This document shows positions 56,289-64,000 of a stretch of DNA of 64,000 nucleotides, one piece after another. Every line of letters starts with the position of its first letter. Within the stretch, counting starts at the first letter, position 1. A program made the translations under genes and the position numbers. The notes beneath the pieces were generated by a model that saw nothing but the letters and a program-made list of their open reading frames with translations, did no database searches and was not told where the DNA came from. This stretch comes from Dipteronia dyeriana (Eukaryota > Streptophyta > Magnoliopsida > Sapindales > Sapindaceae), in contig CM065297.1 in NCBI GenBank assembly GCA_032871835.1, positions 64,467,253-64,531,252 on the forward strand. The letters are read 5' to 3'.

Positions 56289-59200
56289 TTAGTACTCATA
56301 GAAGCTATGCCTTTGAGGTATGCAGTCATCATATTCAAGTCTTCTATTTGCACAAGAAAATCCTTTCCTCATGAACTTGTTATTGATCTGATTTCTTGTT
56401 GCTTCCATCTCTACCTCCACTGAAAACACTCCACAAACAGGTCTGTGATCTGAAAATCTCGATTCCCCACGGATGTACGATAGCTGTTCGATGCCATTGC
56501 CACGCCATAGTATCCTGTCACACCTGAAATTCATCAATCTCAAAAACATCAAATTTTAACTTGATTTTTTTTATTAAAGCGCCATTATATAAGTAGTTGA
56601 TTCTCAAAAAGGACATAGAGGAAAATATATAAGTACCATGCCGGCGTTCGCCGTTTCTTCTTGGATTTTACAGTTTCTCCGGCGTAACAGTCTGAATTAT
56701 GTGAGTACTTGTAGGTTGGAGCAAAGAAAATCCTTCCCTCCTTGAAACCATCAAAAATTCTTCCTGCTTCCCTCTCCATATTCAACTGTATATTATTCAA
56801 TCCAAGTTACAAAAACTGTGTCGTTCTCTAATACAGAGGTCCACAAGTTTAAAAAAAAAAGCAACTATTAGATGCACACGTCCATCATCAATTCATTTTA
56901 CAAAAAAGAAATAGAAGCTTATTCAAAATAAAACAGATCTTAAATAGTCATTGACTGCGTTCAACCACATATAAATCAAAATTCAATTAAATTATGAGAT
57001 TTGCCCAGTTGTATGACACTCACACCACCGGATTGTTAACTGAGAAGCAGTTGTCTTCCCTCATTAATTCTAATAAATTTGTCGGTCTAATTTAATTAAT
57101 GACAAACCTGATCTTTTTCAAGCAAGGAATCCCAATCATTATCCTCCAAGTGAAGTCTTGTTTCTTCGTAGCTTAGAGCCACCCTATAATTTAAATCTCC
57201 AAGCCAAATTACTCGGCTGCAATTTAAGGAACAAATGACTAGAAATGAAAAAAAATAATAATAATAAAAAAATGGGAGGGCAATTTTTGTCATAAATGAT
57301 TATTTTACTAAAAAATAAAAACATACTCGTGATCAATTATTTTTTCAGGGGCTCTTGGATTTGGAGTTTTGCAAATCTTGGGAAATTGAGTGCTCTTGAG
57401 GATCTCAACCACGTCAGCATTCCTCTTGAGCTCATCACCCTCCTTCTCACCAGAAGCCAAGTGACTGCACACAAAGCAGAAGCTCGTTTTGTGCACTGAC
57501 ATGCTTATTGATATACATCCCTGCAAATCATTTTTATACATAATCATATTTTCATGATATCGGGTTAGATATTGACGGAATTCAGATGGTTCTAAAATTT
57601 ATCAGAAATCTCATATATATAATAATAATAAGAACGCTTTTGATAAATATTTATTGTCGTAGGTCTTTGACGAATTTCATTAATTTTTTTGATGAATTTC
57701 AAAATTATTGAAGTCTATTTGGATTTTGATGGGTATGTAAAAGGAGACCAATGATATTAACTATACCTAGATATAGACATGTTTGTACTTACGAATAAAT
57801 TCTAGCAAATTCCAAGTACAATATTATTCATTACCAAAATGAGAAAAAAAAAAGGTGAGAACCCTGTCAGGTTTTTTTTTACCCACCAAATCTCACATCC
57901 TAGCGAAGTGAGGTCTTGCCTAGTTTAAATTTCTTGTGAGCTTCTTAAAATGTAAACTCATTTTGGTTTATAAAGCCTAAAACAAACCCGTGTGAAACTA
58001 TATTCAAACCTAACGATATTTACATTAGGTTGAATGTTTAAATTGATATCAAGTCATCCACAAGTTCTCCAAAGGAGGAGTATGTGAGAACCCTGTTGGA
58101 TTTGTGTGAGCCACCGAATCCCACATCTCTAGTGAGAGGGGTTCCGACTAGCTTAAACCCTAGTGAGAGAGTTCATTTTTGGGAAGTTTCGAAAAAGGAG
58201 ATTCAACACCAATTATAATTCAACTTACCTTGTTGCCTAAGCAACCCATTATTCCTCTTCCTACGGAAGAGACTCTGAGATGAGCAATGTAAGGCACCAA
58301 GTCCTTCCGAGCCCATATTGTCAGGAATATTCCGACCATTTTCTTGCTTGAGATAAGCCCGTAACTCATCTGTTTGGGTGAACAAGTCGTTGATAGAGTA
58401 TCTTCGGCATCCAAAAACAAGTCTTCGACACAACCATTTCGTTGTGGTTGAAGAGACTTGCTGTCAATATTACTCGAATCACTCAGCTTTCGTACTCTCC
58501 ACTTTTCCCTGGAAATAATCTCCAGGGGGCAATTGCAGGCCTTCAACAGGCTACCGTCTGCCCTGTAAGTTTTGCTCAGGACTTTCAGAGAAGGTTTCTG
58601 GAAGAAATTCAGGCTTCCCGGAGACTTCGCTTCCTTGGAATTGTAGTTGCTGCTGCTTAAATTTCTCGAACCTGCAGGACCTGAATCTGAACAAGAGTAG
58701 ATTGAATCATTCTGTGGCCTGTTGAGTGCTTGGTTTATCAGGGCAAGCCATTTTGCTGCTGGTTCATTGTCTTCAATCACCAGGACATTTCCAGCACTAA
58801 GAGGAACAATTTCCTGAAACCTGAAAAAAAAAAACTAGAATTAATCGCCCTTCGTAATTAAGATCTTCTTTTGATCTGGTGACATGTATAATCAATTGTT
58901 AAAAATTATTTTTCTTATTTTAAGTGTTCTAGGTCAGCGCATTAGAAAATCTAAATCCATTCAGAAAAAACCAATCGAAGGACACGAAAAATGTTGTCAG
59001 TTTGAGATACGTACCCACAAACATAAATGTCTGCACAGCCCTCAACCTGGAGGAAATCTTCAAGGTTGAGATTATTACTGGGTGATTTTCCTCCAACATT
59101 CCAGGTTGCAACAAAAATCCTACAAGCCCAACCATGACATCCCTATTGTAAGATAATAATATTTAACATGAGCCTGATTCAAAATTAAACCAAAACAATC

Positions 59201-60381
59201 GATTCTACTAAAAAAAATCTTAACAATAAATTCCAACCTGAATCTTTGAATTTCACTTGCAGCCGGCGCCATGGAACGATCGAAATTCGACAAGTTCAGG
59301 CCTTCAATTCCAGGATTAGTCTGTCTATCTGGGAGTAGATAAGAAATCAACGCCATAGTTTACTAAATTTTCCAAGCACAGAAGTCTAGAACTAACATAT
59401 TTTTCAAATATTTTTTCTTCCTCCATTTAATTATAAATATCATATATATTTATCTGGGTAGTGACCAAAAACTCAATGTTGTTAGGTCAGCTACCAAAAT
59501 CCTGCAAGAGATAAGAAGAAACTAGTTTCCTGTTCATTTGAATTACGTGGCTTGTCAATCAAATACTGACCCACCAAAAATATTTCAATAATACATACAG
59601 ATTTTCAATAACGATATGATATAAATGCGTTTTGCTACAGTCCCATGGACTGATAAAAAATTTGCAAGTTTGAAGGTAAAATTTGAGATCTGAATTTATG
59701 ATATGACAATTGCAAAGTTGAACATTAAATCAATGTAGTTTGAGTTCTGTGAAGGGATCGATTCAGTATAAGAAATTTGCGAGATTGAACGTACAATTTG
59801 AGGAATTTTATATTGTTGAACATTAAATATAAATTATATATAATGAAATATGACTAAATTATAATATTTATTAGGAAATATATCATTAATAATTCTCCAT
59901 ATAGTCCATATAGTAAGGCATGAAAACTGTGCTAATTATTGTAACTAACCTGAGAAACTTTTCCTCATCATAGGAGAAGCCTCCATGAATGCTTTTCTTC
60001 GTGATTCCTGCTTTTTTCCAACATCTGCCAACCCGAATTCGAAAACGAAGAATTAAAACAAAAAACAAAAGAAAAATCAAGAGAAAACCTAAGATGCCAA
60101 CAGAACCTCCTTCTCCATCTGATTTGAAGATATCATCATCTGAGCCTCTTCCAGTTTTCTTTGAAATAAAAATCTTTGGAATAAAAGACTTTTTTTTCCA
60201 AGCATGAAAAAGAAAAGAAAACATTAGTATTCTATATCAATTAAAAAAGAACAATAAATAAGGAAAACTAAAATACCTTCTTCTTCTTGTCATTTTTGAC
60301 AGAATTATCATCAGGTGTGGTGGGGGTGGTGCAGTTGTCCTTATTTGTCATTTCCATGTTGGTATCCGATTTCGGACTCAT
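56289..60381 (-). CDS. Type I inositol polyphosphate 5-phosphatase, ten exons, intact
   Basis: Exons on minus: 60381-60277, 60188-60107, 60024-59950, 59328-59238, 59119-59015, 58820-58229, 57520-57327, 57216-57108, 56785-56637, 56523-56289. All introns are GT-AG, phases match, and the 1737 nt give 578 residues with no stop. The catalytic domain starts [14 protein letters not shown] (118-131) and [14 protein letters not shown]. It carries the two family signatures WLGDLNYR (419-426) and [11 protein letters not shown] (499-509), then SRFSDHRPV (522-530). Between them is the long Ser-rich linker of plant type I enzymes (exon 6). Such enzymes remove the 5-phosphate from inositol phosphates and some phosphoinositides, and so damp calcium signalling. 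The N-terminus (PKIFISKK) resembles the usual PKxxxRKW start. Exons 2-4 are the least certain. The exact paralogue is not assigned. Confidence 0.93.
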
Positions 60382-61019
60382 TCATTAACTCAATCGAGAA
60401 AATTTTGATTCAAGAAATATATATAATTTAAAAAAAAAAAAAAAAATAGAGAATCAAAATTTCATCATTGTTTTCTAGTTAAAATATTGACAAGATCTGC
60501 TCTGAAATGAGATCAAACAAAAAGGAAGGAGAGAGAGCGAAAAAAAATCTGGGTTCGCTGTGTGAAAAATTTGTATAGATTTTGTTTTTTCATTGTTGGT
60601 GATTTGTGTAACAGAATCAGAATTTGGCGCCAAGTCTTTCGGAGAAGTTGATGTGTTAAGGGAAAAAACCGTTAAAGTAACAGTTCACAAATTTGCTTCC
60701 TACATAAATTTACTTCAGAGTACTGTAGTTAACCGTAGCAACCCAAAATTAAAATTAAAATGAAACCGTGAAAAATTGTGAGAAAATTTATGGAGAAATT
60801 ATTATTCTCAATATTTTTCTCATGCATTGTTTGTGACAATTTAGGTTCAAATCTTAACTCTTACCTCCTACCAAATTGTTTCATATATATATAAAAGAAT
60901 TTTGATAAGTGTATACATACAAAGTCAAAGTATGTAAAATGAGTGGCTCACATTCAATATCTTTATATAATTTCATCATTGAGCACTTATATGAACATTT
61001 CCGTATATATATATATATA
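60382..61019 (-). promoter_or_regulatory. Upstream region of the 5-phosphatase gene
   Basis: The 640 bp between the start codon and the MULE end hold a CT-rich initiator-like tract (GCTCTCTCTCCTTCC on minus, about 60540-60526), a weak TATA-like CTATACAAAT (about 60578-60568), and TTTGGCGCCAA (60623-60633), which contains the E2F-type consensus TTTGGCGC. A 16-base A run lies at about 60431-60446. Assignments are by consensus only. Confidence 0.45.
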
Positions 61020-61489
61020 GTGGAAATGGTGAGAAATGTCACCTTTTTTTTGGTGAGTTGCAGTGATGTCACCGTTATAATAAGTTATGTTTAAAAGGCA
61101 CATATTATGGTGAGCTACCGAAATTACCCTTAAATAATCGTTTTTTATTCTTTAAAGGTTGTCGTCCAAAAAAGTTGTCTGAAAATCAATCACCTACTCC
61201 ATTTTTTCTTCAGAAAACGAGCTCCATTCCAGATATTCCACAAAAAGGTAAATTAATATTTCTGATCTTCATTTCCATTTTTTCTTATATTTCTGTGTGG
61301 TATAACACTGTATGAACATTTATGAACATGTTATCTCAATTTTTTTATGTTTATGTCCTAAAGTTGTAAATTTTTAAAAAATAATGAATGAATATGTATG
61401 CATATTTTTTTTGTATATATATTTGGCCGAGTATAGTTGTAGTGGTGCAAACAAGTTTATAATTTTGGGCATAAAAGCTAAAAAGCTTT

Positions 61490-61990
61490 TAAAAAATGCT
61501 CGAAACATTTGAAAAAAAGCTCGATCAAATTCTAAAAAAGCTCGATCCAAAAAATAGATTCCGGATACGTAAAAAGAAAAGCTCGGTCCCTCGAAAAAAG
61601 GCTCGATCTATCAGAAAAAATGCTCGATCCCTAAAAAAAAGCTCGATCATTGACAAAAAAGCTCGATCCCTCATAAAAATAGCTCGATCCCTCACAAAAA
61701 TAGCTCGATCACTCACCGAAAATGCTCGATCCCATACAAAAAAAGCTCGATTCCTCACGAAAAAACTCAATCCCTAAAATAAAAAGGTCGAGCCATATTT
61801 GAAAAAAGCTCGAGCCATATGAAAAAAAGCTTGAGCCATATTAAAAAAAGTTCGATTATGTAGAAATAGAGCTGGGTCTTGAACAAAAAAAGCTTGATCC
61901 CGTTAGAAAAAGCTCGATCATGTACAAAAACAGCTCGATCATGTATAAAAAAAGCTCGATCAGTTAAAAAAAAAGCTTCATCTCTTACAC
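61490..61990. repeat. GCTCGA array of MULE copy 3 (about 23 units)
   Basis: This is the most regular of the arrays: units of about 21 bp, such as AAAAATAGCTCGATCCCTCAC, all in one orientation. The core AAAGCTCGATC is kept in most units, with variants GCTCGAGCC and GCTTGATCC. Only the left arm is in view. An ORF of KKARSLI-type repeats across it is a by-product. Confidence 0.93.
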
Positions 61991-62082
61991 TTTTGATTTT
62001 TGTTTAATCATTTATAATTGTAAATTTAATATGAAATATTTATTTTTTAATAATGGTTTTTGATGATGGTTTTGACAGGTCA

Positions 62083-63736
62083 ATGGATATGGTGAGAATA
62101 GTCATATCTTACAACGGTCGATGAGAGCAATTACCCGACGGAAATCAGAGGTATTTAGGTTCCGATAACCAAGGTTTATATATGTCAAAGAATTTGAGTT
62201 ACGACGAACTGGTGTTGATCGTGCAAACCATTGTGAAGTTTGATGAGAACAAATACAGTGTTGAGCTACAGTCTCTATCAATTGTTCATGGGACTACATG
62301 TCGTACATTTATAAGAAACAATGATGATGTTCAGTTTATGCTAGGGGGAGATGTGGTGATCCCTCAAGTATGTGTTAGTCTAATCGAGAGGCCAACATGA
62401 GGTGTCATTGGTGAAGATATCACTGATCGTGATAACACCCAACAATTTCGATCGTCAGACGGAAGCAATCAGTTGTTCATAGAAAGACGTGGGATTGATG
62501 GTCAGAAAAATATATGTGCTGTCCCACCGGAAGTAGCCGCCCACGATAATAGACCGGGACCTCAATTCGACGATGTATTTGGTTGTCAAATTGAGATGAA
62601 TGGTAGACAGTACAACCACCAATACAATGAGATTTACAATGACATCAACAATGAGAAGAATACAACACTGAATGTTAGGGTAAATCATGAAGTGGATAAT
62701 GAGGACAATTTCAATTCTATAGAAAATGTAGAGGACAATCAGGATGATGAAGAACCTATCGAAACGGAAAGACGTGTAATACATGTACATAGATTTAGTT
62801 CCAGTGCACCAGATATAGCTGGGACCTCCGAGGGGAGGGCTAATGTAACTCCAGATGATTCTGATAATGCCACAATATGGGTTATTCCAGGAGCAGAATC
62901 ATACTCGTTTGGTATTGGTGGAAGCAGGAACTTGGTTGTAGATGAACCTACAAGCATTATATATAAAGGCCAATTTTTTCCAACAAAAAAGGATTTGAAG
63001 AGACTAGTAGGCCATTTTGCAATACGGCAGAACTTCGAGTGGAAGGTGAAAAGGTCCAATAAGACAACATTACATCTAGTTTGTTTGATGGGAAATTGTA
63101 CGTGGAAGTTAAGAGCGGTGAGGAGATATGAAGGCACATACTTTCAAGTAAGAAGTTTATCAACGAACACACTTGTCCATTAGAGGAAATTCACCGCCGG
63201 CACCGACAAGCTAGTGCAGTCATAATTGGAGAAGTTATTGCACCTAGACTTCAACAACAAGATGGCCGACTAATGCGACCGAAGGACATAATCGCAGACA
63301 TAAAATCAATGTATGGAATCCAAATCATGTATAGTAAGGCACACGCGCCCTCGATTATGCGTTGTCATTGACATATAGAACGCATGAGGAAACCTTCCAA
63401 CTGCTTCCATCATTTGGTTACATTTTGGAATAACAAAATCTCGACACAATCACTGACTTACAGTGCGACGAATATGATAAATTTCTATACTTCTTCATGT
63501 CGATTGGTGCCTCACTTTGAGGATTCTGAACGTGTATGCGTCAAGTCATTGCCGTTGATGGTACCCATTTGAACGGACGATTCCGGGGTACAATGTTTGT
63601 TACAACAACACAAGATGGGAATGAACAGGTGTATCCAATTGCTTTTGGGTACGGCGACTCAGAAAAACAACCTTTCATGGGAATGGTTTTTGGATTGCTT
63701 GAAGGGTGCCCTAGGTTATATTGATGAGATAGTTTT
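62083..63736 (+). pseudogene. mudrA-type transposase of MULE copy 3, 3' truncated by an LTR
   Basis: ATG 62083 opens MDMVRIVISYNGR; after a TGA replacing the usual Trp come EQLPDGNQRYLGS and LSYDELVLIVQTIVKFDE, then TFIRNNDDVQFMLGG (PB1-like). A second TGA at 62398 lies in the same frame. It continues open to 63183 with an acidic linker, then GQFFPTKKDLKRLVGHFAIR and LVCLMGNCTWKLRAVRRYEG, the MuDR DNA-binding domain. Frameshifts follow near 63160 and 63345, then CMRQVIAVDGTHLNGRFRG with the first catalytic Asp and QVYPIAFGYGDSEKQPFM. The LTR starts at 63737, removing the rest. Better preserved than the copy at 32552. Confidence 0.92.
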
Positions 63737-63903
63737 TGTAACACCCATTTTTTCAGGCCCAATTGAAAAGCCCAATTAAAAAAAAATGGGATAAGCGTGA
63801 AGCAGAAAAGGCATCAGGTGAGTAAGCCAAGTGAACTGCATGGCTGGCAGGCAGCTGTGAGCTTGGTTAATTAGCTCACAACTTCAGTTGTGTCCTTTCA
63901 TAA

Positions 63904-63956
<53 letters not shown>

Positions 63957-64000
63957 GATAAATGTTGTGAGAGCTAGAAAGCAGTAGAATCAAGCGAAAG
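63737..64000 (+). mobile_element. Start of an LTR inserted in MULE copy 3
   Basis: The mudrA reading frame ends abruptly and TGTAACACCCATTTTTTC begins. TGTAACACCC is a frequent start of plant Ty3/gypsy (chromovirus-type) LTRs. A (TA)n tract of about 49 bp lies at 63905-63953. The sequence reaches the window edge, so no end or duplication can be seen and the class is tentative. Confidence 0.6.

Larger units (their letters stand above)
61020..64000. mobile_element. MULE copy 3 of the GCTCGA family, right part outside window
   Basis: It starts GTGGAAATGGTGAGAAATGTCACC at 61020 and matches the left ends at 7607 and 31432 over several hundred bp (AAAAAAGTTGTCTGAAAATC, TTTCTGATCTTC). A GCTCGA array and mudrA follow in the same order as in the large MULE. 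The left flank is (TA)n, so the duplication cannot be judged. The copy is cut by an LTR at 63737 and its right end is not in the window. Confidence 0.88.

Noticed and set aside
61496..61777. 93-codon open frame with KKARSL repeats
   Set aside because: It is the translation of the 21-bp subterminal array of MULE copy 3, open on both strands.
1..64000. tRNA, rRNA or snRNA genes
   Set aside because: No cloverleaf-type boxes or rRNA-like stretches were noticed by eye; a tRNA or Rfam scan would be needed to exclude small ones.

Overview
The window is nuclear DNA from a flowering plant, most likely a eudicot. It is AT-rich and intron-bearing, and it is packed with plant-type transposable elements: Tat-lineage Ty3/gypsy with an extra antisense gene, Ty1/copia, Mutator-like elements (MULEs) with mudrA and Ulp1-like genes, and hAT/Tourist-type MITEs. 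No bacterial-style operon, rRNA, tRNA or CRISPR array was seen. Only one ordinary host gene is evident, an intact ten-exon type I inositol polyphosphate 5-phosphatase on the minus strand (56289-60381).

Layout. 1 to about 14.1 kb: a badly decayed Tat-lineage Ty3/gypsy element. Its gag-pol remnants (protease, RT, RNase H, integrase) lie on the plus strand. Its extra gene, on the minus strand, is cut into three pieces by two insertions; the second insertion carries a non-autonomous MULE (7607-9189, 10-bp target duplication) and a MITE. 14229-22456: a Ty1/copia element on the minus strand with both LTRs, an initiator-tRNA-like primer site and a GTTAT duplication, but with eroded genes. 22.5-24.2 kb: AT-rich spacer. 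24247-28023: a second kind of MULE with 218-bp terminal inverted repeats and a 9-bp duplication. It carries a broken transposase on plus and, convergent to it, an intact-looking two-exon GRF zinc-finger gene on minus. 28.6-30.0 kb: a small MULE-like element and a hAT MITE.

31432-54941 is one large nested MULE (9-bp duplication ACTTTATAT). Its own genes are mudrA (plus) and an Ulp1/C48 peptidase gene (minus), convergent. A copia-type LTR landed in the Ulp1-like gene, a 10.9-kb Tat-lineage retrotransposon landed in that LTR (38376-49268, duplication TATCT), and a separate 2.2-kb solo LTR landed near the right end (52513-54744, duplication ACTTC). Without insertions the MULE would be roughly 8.8 kb.

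55.0-56.0 kb is a TA-rich repeat cluster. The 5-phosphatase gene follows. A third copy of the same MULE family starts at 61020, about 640 bp upstream of the gene's start codon. Its mudrA is cut at 63737 by a new LTR that runs out of the window. The host gene therefore sits in a 6-kb island between two sister MULEs.

The most unusual features are: two MULE families that each carry a convergent second gene, of unrelated kinds (Ulp1 peptidase; GRF zinc finger with a membrane anchor); long subterminal arrays built on an A-rich GCTCGA unit, shared by three MULE copies; and the antisense, spliced extra gene of the Tat element with its own G-box, introns and poly(A) signal. All exon coordinates come from reading frame continuity and splice consensus by eye; no alignment or database search was run.
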